A stretch of 64,000 nucleotides of DNA from contig VYZB01000014.1 in NCBI GenBank assembly GCA_013397455.1, positions 370,509-434,508 of the forward strand, in the 5' to 3' direction. The position numbers and the translations under genes were made by a program. The notes below the pieces were generated by a model. It was not told where the DNA came from. It saw only the letters and a program-made list of their open reading frames with translations, and made no database searches. Shown in pieces: positions 12,701 through 25,121 of the stretch. Within the stretch, counting starts at the first letter, position 1; every line of letters starts with the position of its first letter. The stretch is from Crotophaga sulcirostris (lineage: Eukaryota > Chordata > Aves > Cuculiformes > Crotophagidae).

Positions 12701-14876
12701 AGCTCTTTTGGGCAAATCCCCACCTGTGTGCAGAGGAGTGTGGTGTGTTTTTGTCTTGGGCTTTTGCTGGCACTAGCGTGAGGTCCCAAAGGGGAAGGCA
12801 GAGATGTAAGGGAGTGGCTGTGGTGAAGTGTGAACAAAGGTTGTTCATTTAGAAAACACCCTTTCCTAATGGTGATATTTGGCTAAAAAGCAGACAAGGC
12901 CTATGAACACTGAATATGTTCCCTTTGTGTTCTTCCACACAGGCAATGTGGAAAAAAAAGTCTACCTTTGTCGTCCTTACCCACATTTTTCATCACTTCC
13001 AATGGGAGTTTTGCTCAGGAGGTGCAAAACAGAGATGGTAACTTTATTTCCATTTATTCAATAGTTCTGAGATTGAAAACGATAGAGACTGGGCAAGAGA
13101 AATAACAGGGGCATCTCATATCCATGTGTCGCTTCATTAAACATCTGAAAATGGCAATGAAAAAGCAGAGATTGCAGAATGAGATTTCCAGACAGCAGGA
13201 TGATAACATAAAAGACTCTGTCCTCTGCTTGTACAATACACATGTGGTCAGAAAAATAAAGGCAGCAAACTATCTTACTATATAATAGACAAGGATTTTC
13301 ATAGCTGTTATTCTGGATGCATTGGAAGTAGAAAACTGCTTTACACAAGAGAATCACTTGTTAACTTTGGAAATATGATATGTGAATGAGATTAAAAAAG
13401 TCACGTGGTTTCATCTTTCTCAGGAAATATTTGCATTCAGAGGCTCCAGAAGTAATATTGGGAAGCTAAGGAATATATGACAAAATATTGTAAAGCTAAC
13501 TGACATTGTGTGCAAGAAAACTAGTCTGTACGAAACAGCTTGGTTGCTTTTATTGCTATTTTAAAGATAAAAGATTTGATCAATCTTTGCCCCCTCAATA
13601 TGGGGGAAAAAAGTGACTAGATCACAAATTCCTGCAAGGATGCCTGAAGGTGCAATGGTTGCTGAAGAAAGGGTTGCTCTTTTGCATTTGCAGAGGTCTC
13701 AGGTGGCCATGGGCAGCAGAACAGTCCTCCTGTTTTCAGCTCTATCTTTTGGAAGCTGTAGCATCCAACATCTCAGCCTCTCCTTTCTGAGCCCCATCAA
13801 GCAGATGGGGAGAAAGCAGTCCTGTGGTTCAGTAAACCCCAAGTGCCAGGGTCTGAGGGCTTTGTCAGGACTTCCTTGCTGGTTTTTCAAACAAAGGTGT
13901 TGAAACTAAAAGCATCCCACAGCTAAGCTGAGTGCGTGGTCTTCCCATCAAGGATGAGCGTGGGCAGTCTGAGTGGAGGAGACAGCATTGCATGGCTTGG
14001 GCAAAGGACCAAAGTCTTTGTGGAGCCCATCAGAAACTCCTGGGCCTGGAAGTGGTCTTGCTGGCCCTAAATATGTAGGCTTCTGTTCCCAAACTTTCTC
14101 CCATGGTGTTTTGGAGCAATGCTTTGTTTTGCATTCACAACAGAAAGGAAAATGGAGTGAAAATATTATGCACCAAACAAAATTGAAATGACTGATTTCA
14201 ACATCTTGAATCTGTTTATGGCTTCAAGTAAGTTTCCTGGACCACTTCCATCTACAAGGTTTAACTTTTGAAATCTGGTATTAAATCTGAGGGCAAATAA
14301 TTAAAATGCTGGAGATAAGCAGTATCTCAGCCATCCTTATGGATAACTTGGTCCTGCTGCTGCAGGGATTGTTTCTGCAGCTGTGGAAGGTGGAGAGCTT
14401 TAAGCAGCACCTGTAAATCCATGCTCCTGGACTTTCAAAGCCCATCTCTGCCATGAGAGAACCATGTGTGTTGGGATCTTGGTGTAAGAACTGAGGTTTA
14501 AACCAGTTGCCCGTCATCCTCACCAGTCCGATGCTGGCATCATCCCTGGAGCAGGAATTGCCCACCCATGGCCTCCACCCTGGGTGGCTCCATGCCACAG
14601 TTTGTCACAAATGAACACCTCTGAAACTCTGAAAGATGCATCACCTCTCAGGAGCAGAGGTAAGAGCAAGCTTTGGACCTGGTGTGGTGGCCAAGGTGGA
14701 TGGGACCGACCCAAGCCCTGTTTATGTGTGGATGATTTGCCTTTCCGCTTGGCTCAGCCTCGCAGCCCCCAGGCCACCCAGATGGACCCTAAACCAGCCC
14801 TGCTGCAGTCGAGATGCTCCAAAAACCTTTTCTGTCAAGGGGAAATTGGTGAGAGAAATTCCTGCTTGAGCGCTTC

Positions 14877-14915
14877 TTTTTTTTTTTTATGTCAGTCTTT
14901 TTTTTTTTTTTTTTT
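14877..14915. repeat. Paired poly-T runs (12 T and 18 T)
   Basis: Two homopolymer runs, at 14877-14888 and 14898-14915, are separated by ATGTCAGTC. They could be an expanded T tract or the reversed poly(A) of an old retroposed transcript. No processed-gene sequence is recognisable to the left, where a minus-strand retrocopy would lie to the right and a plus-strand one to the left, so the simple-repeat reading is preferred. Confidence 0.75.
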
Positions 14916-16899
14916 GGAAAAAGTGATATATGGCTTCCAGTAGCTTGTGCCGTGAGGCAACAAGGAAAGCTGTAATTCCAGCTGTGTCTGCACATCAGGC
15001 CAGCTGCTGTGTGCCTGCCCAGCGGCCCTTCATGCTGCTGCAATCTGCTGCCAACTGCCCCGTCGCCCTGGCACAAATCTCCTGTGGCAAATCTCCCACT
15101 TCACTGCATTGGAACCCTGCTCCCTCCCTGGGGAGGGGCTGCCCCTGCGCTCCTGCCATCGGTTTGCATCCCCTGAGCTCTCCAAGCAAAGGAAGCAGGA
15201 GGAGCCCAGCCAGCAGTGTTGGGTCAGGCTTTTGGTCACCTCAGTCTCACCTGCTGCTCAGGCTGGGCTGCTGCTAATGCTGGGGCTTCTCCCTGTTAGC
15301 TCCCATTTGCTCTCCTCTAGTTATTGGCAAGGGCTTTGCCTTTTCACTTTGACCATTAAAAGGGACTTTTTAATTAGGTTTTTGATGCACCTGGATCTGT
15401 ACAGCATTTCACAAGGTACGTGGTTCCCTGCACGCCTTTGGTTTGTGTTGGCTCTGTAATTATAGTGCTGGAGAGGGATTCCCCAGGTGCTGCCAGCCTC
15501 ACTGGTGCATCCCTGCTGGTGGCACCCTGGCTGTGGGCTCTGGGCGCACGGGCACTGAGGGGGTAGCAGGAAGGTGCTGATAAACATCTCAATCCTTGCA
15601 ACAGTGTCAAACCTAAAAGCCCAGTGCTGCTGCTGGCAAGGAGCACGTATCACAGTGACAGCGATGCCGGCAGCCTCTGGAGTCCAGATGCATTAGAGCC
15701 TAAAGAGAGAGCTGTGCTCCCTAATGGACACACACCGTGTTTACGAGCAGCTGCGCATCTTCTCCTGATTGTCTGCTGTTGAGCCCTCGTTTCAAGCAGT
15801 GCTGGGCTCTCTGCTGTATGCCAGCAACAGCTCTTCCAAACTTCCTTGATTGTGTCTGTGCCTGTTGCTCAGTGCTTGCGTGATGAAATGGAAGGCAGCA
15901 AGAGAGATGGAGATTAAATGAGCAGCGAAAGGAACCTGAGCTGAATTTTGGGAGGGTAATTAGTGCTGCTGGTGGCTCTGAGCAGAGTACGGGGTTTTGC
16001 TTTCTTCTATTATCCTTGTAGCACTGGGGAAATGCTGGGCAACTCCCTCCTGATCCTTCTCTAATTAAAAGGTTTTTCTGGGTAAGGGCTAGAATATGTG
16101 AAGAAGTGATAAATTAAATGCTGGGAGTTCCCTGCTCTGTGCTTGTGCTGCAGTAGGAAATAGATTCTACATCTCACAGGGAGACCAGCAAAGAAACCAG
16201 CTCCTTTACCCTTACAAATGGGAGCTTGTGGCACTTCCAGCAGCAGCCGGCGAGGAGACAGACTGGGCTGCTCTGTACTGGGGTGCCCGCAACAGTGCCC
16301 AGCGGTAGCCAGAATACATGTGCTGAGAGTGGTAGGGCTCTGGTGACACTGGTCCAGGAGAGGAAGGCAAAGGAATTGCTTTCTTCTAGCACTCCAAAAG
16401 CAAGAGTAGAGCTGCTTAAAGCAGTTGCTGCAGCCCCTGGGCTGCACTGGTCTCTTTCCCAGTACACAGGGTGGAAACTAACGGCATCTTCTGCCCAGTA
16501 TCTTCCTCCACGCATCCCGTGGGATGGGTGCAGGGAGGAAATTGCTGGCCCAGAGAGATGGAGCAGGAAGAAACTGCAGCCCCCATGCTAAAAGAATGTC
16601 AAAATGGAAATTTTTAGGTTTAAAAATCAGGGTATATGACCTGACTGAAACAACTCAACAGTTGAATAGCATTTCAGAATACTCCAGTGAACGCAAATCT
16701 GCGTGTTTTAGACAAAAAGCTTTCTTTCCAGAAAAATTCAATAAACTCTCCATAGGCATCACCTGCTGGTCTGTCCTTGCAGTAGGAAGGATGTTTTTTT
16801 CTTATCCTTCTGATTGTTTTGTATATTTTAATAAGTAAAACTCATGCATACTGTAAACACACCAAAAAGCATAGGCCCTATTGAATTTTCATAGATAAG

Positions 16900-17180
16900 T
16901 ATTTTAAATCCAGCCTTTCCCAAAGCTCCAGACATGCATTATTTACAGTGGAGTATAATAATGTAACAAAGCTGAATTATATTAAAATTGTTCCATAAAA
17001 TATTACGATTATCATTTTTTTGTAGCTTGACTTAAGGTGCACAATTTATATAAAACAATATGAATTATTTTCCGTTACAAAAAATTATTCAGTGTGGGCT
17101 CTCTGTATTACAGTTATTAATCTTTCTATTTAAATGCAAATTTTTCCTTTCAACTGAGAGTTAAAGATACTTTTTGTACA
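16900..17180. promoter_or_regulatory. Candidate noncoding regulatory block, AT-rich
   Basis: Dense AT sequence with repeated ATTA/TAAT cores (GCATTATTTACAG, GCTGAATTATATT, TACAGTTATTAATC) and AAATGCAAATTTTT, which contains an octamer-like ATGCAAAT site at about 17134-17141. There is no open frame and no repeat-family signature. The octamer next to TAAT cores is suggestive of POU/homeodomain input, but this rests on motif reading alone. Confidence 0.25.
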
Positions 17181-19601
17181 ACTAATAAAACAGAACTTTG
17201 ATCTTCTGATCCCTCATCACGGAGATGGCTTTCTCAGTTGTGCTTGGGATGACTCTGCCAGAACATGGTGTTCCTTTACAGCAAGGCTGCTTTCTTCAGA
17301 AGTGCATTGAAAATTATTCCCTGTTAGAAATGAAATATTCATTTGTACAGCAAGGTGTGACTTGGGCAAATCTTAGTTGCTTTGTGTTTGTAGTAAGAGA
17401 AAAGAGCTAAAAAGAGTCATGTCCTCTGTGTGGGCAATGTGCTGTGCCTGCAGTGTAGGAGGGTGATTTATCCTCAGAAAATCTCGCTTTGCATTCTCGT
17501 GGGTTTGCTGCTATGAGGAACGTTAAATCGGGATTTCTCGGAGCAGACTGGCATCAGCTCAGGAGGGAGCTGTGGGGTGGCTCTGCCAGGGCAGTGGGGT
17601 GGGGTGCTCAAATGTGTTTCATCCAGCCGTGAAGGGATGGTAGGCTTCTTGGTCACCACAGCCTCTGTGCTGTGAGAAAGTTCTGAAGCATCATGTCACC
17701 TCCAAAATACTGTATCACCAGAAGCTCAAGGGAAGTGGGAACCGCTTGCTCTGTGCAAGTGTCAGAGGTTCTGCCTAAACCCTCGCTCTTCCCGTCTGCA
17801 GCAGGTGTGGAAGTTGGGCTGGGAGGAGGCTTCCAGTGTCTGATCCATGGGAGCTGCCATCAACTGGTGCTTCTGCAAGTCTCTCCCTAGTGCATGAATG
17901 TGATAGTGCTCAGGGAGGGAGGTCACTCCTAGCTGTCTGGCTTCTTGTATCCTGAAGTGGATTATGTGATTTCAGGCTAGTTTCTGCCAATTCCCATTCT
18001 GGTGAACAGTACCATTACTCTGAGCAACTCCAAGGATGGCTTCTTAATTATGTTTCTAGTGTCTGATTTCTTGTTACCAGTATTAGCAAAGGAAGTCGAA
18101 AACCATGCTGTACTTCCGTCTTTTATCCTTGAGCACAGACTTCCCATTCTACCTGCTGAGAAATGCCATCTCCTGGTGGTGGAAAGCTTTCTGATGGTCT
18201 CCCAGGTCCTGCTTTGGCTGGCGAAGCATGTTGTCCTCTGTTTGCTGGGCACCCCTTAGTCTCTTCTGTTAGTTTTGGTCTGACTGATCCTAGGTGGGAG
18301 CCTGGCTGCTTCAGCCAGTGGAAATGCAGGTAATTGAAAAGACTAAAGCAGCAAGCGGCGTTATAATTAACTGGCCACATTAGGCATTTTACAATTCTGA
18401 CACTTTGCGAGAGTGGAAGTTTAATGAGAATGGAGAGAGACTCAGAAGCAATCCGTTTTCCCAGTAAAGATTGTAATGAAGGTGTGAAATGATGCACAGC
18501 TAACTAAACCTGTCTGTAATAGCCTCTCTGTTATAACATAGTGATCTGCAGAGTTTAGAAAAAAGAAATGCAGTGTGCATGGAGGTACGTTAGATGTATA
18601 TACACACTTTCCTTACATTGCTAATGTGAGGTGTAGTACAGCTATAGGATATATGTATAGTATAGTACAGCTTCACTGGGTGTGCCACTCATATGGGAGG
18701 TGCCAAAACGTGTAAAAAATTGAACTTTGAAAGCAAATGCTCATTTGCAATGGAAAGATGAGTGCATCCCAAGGAACGCACCATAGAAGCGTGTCCCAGA
18801 AAGAACGTTCAAGTGGAGCGTGTGGGGCTGTGAGCGCCTACACCAGTACCAGCTCTGGTACCGCACAAAGTCCTTATTCATGACCCATGTGCACCAGCAC
18901 AACCTGGTCACTGCAGTCCTCACAGAAATCTGTGGTGCATTCCTTGCGGAACTGCCATGGAGGGGCAGAAATTAAAGTCAAGATATTTTCTTATTTGCTT
19001 CAGAGGAGGCTCTGTCTCTTGATTATTAACTGAAGACTCAGCAGCAGCAGCCGTAAGCAGTGTGTACTTCGCACAGCAAAATGATGTATTCTATCGCTCT
19101 GATTGCATCTCTTTGTGTCCATTTGCAGGTAACACGCAAGAGTAGGGTGGGTGTGGAGGGAACTGGAATGAGCATGGCACATGCCGTGCGGTTTCTGGTG
19201 GCACTTGGGATTGTGTGGTCTAGTGAAGATGCTTTTGGAAATGCGTGCTTTCCAATGGGATCTTGTGTCCCCCCCAGCTTCGTCTCTGCTGGGTTTTATC
19301 TTCCCACCATGCAAGGTTTTCCCCAGAGCTGGTGAGGATTTGGGTGTGTTTTTAATCCCATGGCCCACAGGAGCAGATGCACTGTGCCTCTCTGCAGCAC
19401 CCTCCTGGTGCAGAGCGTGGTCAGGAGGTCATTTCTGCCCATGAAATGTCTCAGACCTGTCCCAGGCAAGGAACACTAAGGGCTGCTCCAGGTATATTGC
19501 ACTCAAAGGTTTGCTTTTGGATGGGTAAGATCATTTGTCCACCTAGGAGCCCTTCGCTACCGACATCACCTTTACTCTGTGACATCAGCATCCTGACGTG
19601 G

Positions 19602-19830
19602 TGGGGTTTAGATTAGACATCAGGAAGAAATTTTTCATGATGAAGGTTGTGAGACCCTGGGACAAGTTGCCCAGAGAAGTTGTGGATGCCCCTCCCTGAA
19701 AGTGATCTGAGCCAGGTTGGATGGGGCGGCCTGGTCTGGTGGGAGGTGTCCCTGCCCTTGGCAGGGGGGTTGGAACTGGATGACCTTTAAGGTCCCTTCC
19801 AACCCAAACCATGCTATGATTCTTTGATTC
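19602..19830 (+). repeat. CR1 LINE fragment, 5'-truncated
   Basis: A plus-strand CR1 3' piece starting at GTTTAGATTAGACATCAGGA. It contains the family's AAATTTTTCATGATG and GACAAGTTGCCCAGAGAAG stretches, then CTTTAAGGTCCCTTCCAACC. It ends in ATGCTATGATTCTTTGATTC, a slightly decayed tandem tail of the ATTCTATG type. It is noncoding and carries more substitutions than the GATACTGT-tailed copies. Confidence 0.94.
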
Positions 19831-22800
19831 CTGTGCTGGAGCCTAAACACACGTGTGTGGTTTATGGCAGATGTGTGGCGGACAGTTTCCATTCTCTGCA
19901 GCCCTCGTTCCAGTTTGGTCCCAAAGAGAACTTCTCCTGGCTGAACAGAATTAGCTTTGTCTTTTTTAAATGTGTAATTTGTATGACTGATAAAAATGTC
20001 ATGCACGTTTATATCAGATGAAGTATAAAAATGGAAATAAACATGTTGCTAATTGTAATCAGCATGTAAATACCTGAGCCTATAAATTCTAACTCACATA
20101 ATTAATTTTTCCAGTCAGTTTCTTTTAGGCCTGGCATAAATGTGGCTGAGCTTTCACATAGCTGCTTGCAGGATAGAGCCTTGGTTTCTAAGCTCCATGT
20201 GTTTTGCATGTGGCATATGGTGAGGGCTCAGGAAGCGTAATTGTGGAGCATTAGCGTTCAGCTCTCCTGCGGCGAGTATCACATCCAGAAGGGTGACTCC
20301 TTTCAGTGACATCAAGATCCTATGGGAAAGGAGCATCTTTTAAAGTTCTCTGCCATATGATTTATGGTAAATAACGTTGTATTTTCATGCTATGTGTTTC
20401 TATCTAGAGGCTTGCCCTTGCTAGTGCTCAGATTTGTTTTTGTTTAGCGTGTCACAGGACTTGGAGCAATACAGTTTTGGCAGAACGTGTGGGAAGAGGA
20501 TGTAAACACAATGCAAGCTTTCTGTATACTCTGTGTGTCCTCTCCAATATCGTTAAATGATGCAGCTATGCAGTTAAAGCACACCCATTAATACAAGTTA
20601 ATACAAAGACATGGTTATTGTATGGGAGCACTTAATTTACATTTTTATAAAGAGAACAAGCAGATCCCCTGAGACACTGTTGTACAAATAACGAAGGACA
20701 GAAGCTCAATTAGTGAAAGCACAGAAGTGAAAAGGGTGACAAGAATCATGTAGAGTATAATTCAGTAGATATATTGGTTTGTTTGGCATATTGTTTCTTA
20801 TACATTAAAAGGCTGCACTGAGAAATTAATTAGCTGCTTTTCCTATGGCAGTGTTCTAAACAGGAGTTGTCAGATTTTTTTGGGAGTAGTCTGACTTGAG
20901 ACAGGAAAAGTTGATTTCTTAATTCTAAATTGATGCAGGTGTCACTTTGATACTGCCATTTACTTTTATCATTACAGGAAGAGCAGAAATTGTCCAGAAT
21001 TACTTTTTTTGTTTTGTGCTCTTCTGAGACAACAACAACAACCAGGATATTTTTTGTCTGTATTACTTTAGATCAATGTTTTCCAAGTGGTGATGGATAG
21101 AAGCGTGAACCTCACCAGTTGGCCAGAAAGTAAAGGAAGAAAGAATTGAGTTTATGTAAATAAACCCAGTCCCTATTCTTTTTCCTCAGAAGCTGTCAGC
21201 ATGTTTCCAGCAAGGTGAGACTTCATAACAAAATGCTGCACTCTGGCCCGGCCTGCAGAGCTCTTTGGTAATGCAACTTCTGAAGCCCTTCATGCCTTTC
21301 CTAGAACAAAGCTCTAGTTTCCTTTCTGATCTCCTGAGAGCAGCAAAGGGCCAGCAGGGCCATTCGTGGGGTGTGAAAGATGGGGATTACACCAAGTTCA
21401 GAGGCTGGAAAGCCTGATTTCATGCAGCTTTGCATGCTTTAATCCTGCTCTTGTGGCAGTTCTCTCTTGGGGTTTGGCAAGTGTCCGTACCAGCCAATGG
21501 TCTCATGGAGAAAGTGCATCTGTACAGAATCCTGGGAATAATCCCAGGGAACATGGTTGCTAAGAAGAAAGGAAATTATCGATGTGTATGTCATTTCCCT
21601 CAAAAGCGCTTCCTGATTAATTGGTTCAAAGTGTTTGTTGTTGGTGAGTACCTCCTGTCAGTCACTGTTCCCGTGTATTTATATAGAGCTGAGTGATGAA
21701 ATTGCTTTGAAACAAGTGCAAAAATATCTATTTTGTGAATTAAGTTACTCCTCACCAGCTAAAAAGGAAAACCAAGGAGAATCAGCCCCAACTCTTGGGT
21801 GGGGGGAACACGTGGGGCAATGAGATTCAGTTTGGTGGAGTTTGGCTGCCTCGACTGCAGTGTGCTGCCATCCTGGGATGAGAAAAGATATTTTCAGAGC
21901 AGAGGTTGTTTTTATAAATAGTCTTGGAAGAATGCATGGATGTGGCCTTTTCTGAAACAACTGTTTCTCAATTGCCCTTATATTTTTATATGGAATTAGA
22001 AATGATACAATTCCTTTGACTCCTTAAGTCATTATTGTATTACTAAATGTTTCAGAAATTGAGTCGCTGTTTTTTCTATTGCCAAAAGTTGTCGGTGCGT
22101 TGCCCATGCTACAGAGGTTCTGGGAGTCAGGGTTTGGTGTGGTTTGGTTTTGATTAGGGTTGGTACATGGTTTCAGCATTTTGATCAATATTTTGCCAAC
22201 GGTATCATTGGGTTTGCAGGCACAAGTCTGCACTCTTCATTGGGTTTTTTTGAGCAATGACTGCGATTGGTCCCTGTGTGGGCAATCCCAGAAACCCAGT
22301 CCTGAAACTTGCTTACTGTGATTAGGTACTGCCTGTCTGATGACAGCCCCCAGATATCAAGCAATACGTGCAGCCTTGCTTCATTTAATAGCGCCAAGTC
22401 CTCACAACGTGTTTCAGTTTATATTAATGTAGAGATAAGAATCTTTAAATACTGAAGGAGCATGCAGCATACAAGCATTGTATTGACATTTTTCTATGCT
22501 ATCATAACCATGTATTCATCTGCTTGTTCTTATGTTAGCAATTTAATTCTAATCCAGGGCAATAATGAAAAAGTGTATTACCAGGGAAAGACAAACTCTT
22601 CATAGACCGTGTTCCTGATATTTTCAGGGAATTGAAATGCATTTTCTGTTGACAATAACAGACTATCTTTAGGCCTTCCGTAACATCTACGAACAACAGA
22701 AATAGGTTTGCTAATGTATTGTCAACCAGAAGAAAATAAACTATTTGTAGCTCATGCGTTCGGGGGTGGATCTGGACCCCTGACTGTGGCACCTTTACTC

Positions 22801-22887
22801 TGCAATTTTCTGCAGCTCCTGGGGTGTAGGGAGGCACTTCTGCATGTGCACGCCTTCAGCTGGGAGCCCTGCCCTGCTCCTGAAACT
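19831..22887. other. Unique noncoding DNA
   Basis: AT-rich sequence without a recognisable gene. Small simple-sequence patches occur (an ACAACAACAACAACC run near 21.03 kb and T runs). Open frames do not exceed about 90 codons apart from overlapping shadows, and none has a recognisable motif. Confidence 0.6.
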
Positions 22888-22967
22888 GAAGTGGTCTGGT
22901 AGTTGGACAGGATGATCGTTGTAGGTCCCTTCCAACCAAAAAATATTCTGTTCTGTTCAGATCTGTT
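22888..22967 (+). repeat. CR1 3'-end fragment with TTCTG-type tail
   Basis: A very short plus-strand CR1 tip. GTTGGACAGGATGATCGTTG and TAGGTCCCTTCCAACC are the diagnostic 3' sequence, followed by ATATTCTGTTCTGTTC, a pentamer-type tail. This tail type differs from the octamer tails of the other copies and marks a separate CR1 subfamily. The left boundary is approximate. Confidence 0.85.
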
Positions 22968-24983
22968 CAATTTTTTTGTCAGCTTGTGTGCACTGGTGAG
23001 GGGGCAGCGCTAGGCTGAGCTGCTGTCTGGGCTCAGGGCACAGCTGAGTGAGGCTGTGGGTCGGTGTTGGGGTGCCCAGGCTGCGTAACCAGAGCCCAGG
23101 CAGGGCAAACCTCCCCAGAGCTGTGGAGAGTGATTTTAACTAACAACTACAAGATGCTAAAACCATACTCTCTCTCTCTCTTTAGGCATTTGCCTGGTGT
23201 GGCACAGGTTCTGGAGTGGTAGCTCCCAGCCAGAGTACTCCAGGTACGGAGGGAACAGCTGATTTTGGTGCCATGAAGGGGAGGCACAGCCTGTGTGGCT
23301 GCACAGCATGGTGTAATATAGACAGAGAAAGGCTACTCAGCAAAGATGAGCTGGAAAATTCATGTCAAACAGGGCTCCTTGCCCTCTTGGGAGACCTGGC
23401 TTCTCATAAGGATCTGGGTGTGAAGGCTCTGTGGTGGTGGGTCCTCCTCAGCTCTGATCCTTTCGAAGAATGGAGGTGCAGTCCACAGGCTGTTCAGGCA
23501 CAGGTTTTCATTGCCACAACACAACAGTAGCCACAGATTTTTTTCAATGCTGGGAACGATCCAAAATCTAAAGATATTTGGATCGGTGAGGAAACTTGAG
23601 TAAGTGCTTGAGAGTGTTGTAAAAGCAGAAAAATTTGGATTCCATTTTTTAATAATTTAATCTCTTTATATATATATATACAGTACTCAAAAGTCCTACA
23701 AGATGGAGCACAGTATGAAATTTATTTCCCTTAGTTATTTTTTTCTAAGACTTTGCAAAGAATCTTCTATTACAATTTTGAGCTTTATTAAAAAAACTCC
23801 TAGGGGAAATGTATACTATTCTTTATTAAACTACATAGGATGTATTCCTAAGAGTCGCTCACACTCCTCCCACACGCACCTTCCCACATGTGAGATAAAT
23901 TGAGAATGTCACTATCTTTAATGCCAGAAGTATTTCCATCTTCCACTGCAAATATGCAGTGATGCGTCTAGAATAGCACTGTCAGGGGAAGAAATCTTCA
24001 CATGAGCAGACTTTAGCTATTTGTGTTCCCTTTCTATATGCTCTTAGTATTTCATCCACAGGGGATATTTTCTTCAGTGGGATCATGTTGGCTGCAGGTA
24101 GATGGAGGAAGAAATCTCTTGTTTCTTTATATCTGAACCTGTTCAGAGTCCTGCCCTTAGCCAGCCCCTCTCTGACAGCCTGCACCAGGGTGTGCAGGAG
24201 CTGCAGAAGATGCTGACTAAGGGCGTTGCACTTGCTATTGGCATGGTGGGTTTCTGGGGAAGGGCTCTGAGATGTGATGGTGGTTTCACTCAGGAGGAGG
24301 GTGTGAACAATATTTTTCTTAAAAAAGATGCATGCTCTGAAACACTGGATACAAACAATCGAAGACCAGTATGCAATAGAGCACCAACAAGAAACCACAA
24401 AGGCTGACGTAACCGCAACAATCCACAACTTAGAAAACACTGGTAACACTGTATAATGATCTGCTTAGCAGAACTGGAAAACATAAAAGGCACCTGATGT
24501 TGCTGGAGTCCAAACTAAACACCAAAAATGCCTGATACAGCCTGCTGCAGCCACACTTGTTACAAGGAAAAGGAAGGACTCTGAGACGTGATGGTGGTGT
24601 TGAGCACAGCCTTCACCTCCTGGGTCTGCGCCAAATGCCTGGCTCTGGTGGGGAAGCAGACAGAGTGGAGACTTGAGAACTAATCTTATGTCTGTGCTTC
24701 TGCCTCTGTGACTAATTGCTCTGAAATTTGCACATGTAATAGCTTTCACATTTCATAATACCTCTTACTAGGTTAGCATTTAAAAAGGATGTATTTTCTT
24801 GTCATTAAAAGCGCTGGATGCAAATGGGGGAGCAGATAGATGGGCATTGCCTAATAATTAAAACAGAACCACAGATTTCAGGGAATGTGGCCAGGCTCCA
24901 AAGAGTCCCCCATCCTGCATTCGACGTACAGTATAGCAGCAGGGGATGCACCCGCAGCACCACTGCTCTATGGGAACATACAG
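22968..24983. other. Unique noncoding DNA with simple-sequence patches
   Basis: Contains a CT run at 23169-23180 leading into TTTAG, a TA run at about 23667-23680, and no recognised gene. A 58-base acceptor-to-donor interval at 23186-23243 is noted among the findings as a weak exon candidate. Otherwise the open frames are short and unremarkable. Confidence 0.55.
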
Positions 24984-25121
24984 ATTAGAAATGTCAAGGG
25001 CTGTTGAATGCTGTGAATTTCCACTGTGGATCAGCAAAAAGTTATTTGGCACAGGAGGTTCTGTAACTGTGATACACTGGGGAAGTTCACATTGTGCAGT
25101 GGCCCTAAAACTCACCCTTCC
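24984..25121. repeat. Foldback (MITE-like) element, copy 1
   Basis: About 120 bases with partly complementary ends. The left end reads AAGGGCTGTTGAATGCTGTG and the right end reads TTCACATTGTGCAGTGGCCC, which pair imperfectly as an inverted repeat around a loop containing AAAGTTATTTGGCACAGG. A related sequence in the same internal orientation lies at 40667-40811. Two dispersed copies with inverted ends and no coding capacity fit a nonautonomous DNA transposon or an ancient exapted palindromic repeat. I do not recognise the family. Confidence 0.6.

Larger units (their letters stand above)
8295..19601. other. Unique noncoding DNA, 11.3 kb
   Basis: This is a long stretch with no recognisable repeat family and no supported gene. 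Composition alternates between GC-richer parts (8.3-9.2, 14.4-16.6 and 17.4-18.3 kb) and AT-rich parts (9.3-11.1, 13.0-13.6 and 16.6-17.2 kb). The longest open frame is 175 codons at 8611-9138 (+), in GC-richer DNA and without recognisable domains. AT-rich candidate regulatory blocks and a poly-T pair inside it are listed separately. Confidence 0.6.

Noticed and set aside
14877..14915. Poly-T pair considered as the poly(A) of a processed pseudogene
   Set aside because: No gene-like sequence or target-site duplication found beside it.
18784..18974. About 60 open codons on the plus strand, aromatic-rich (contains YQLWYRTKS)
   Set aside because: It looked protein-like but I could not match it to any family. 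It lacks a start, and chance open stretches of this size are common.
24265..24605. Similar short phrases CTCTGAGA[TC]GTGATGGTGGT at about 24265 and 24577
   Set aside because: The similarity covers only about 20-30 bases and does not extend, so it is not a convincing duplication.
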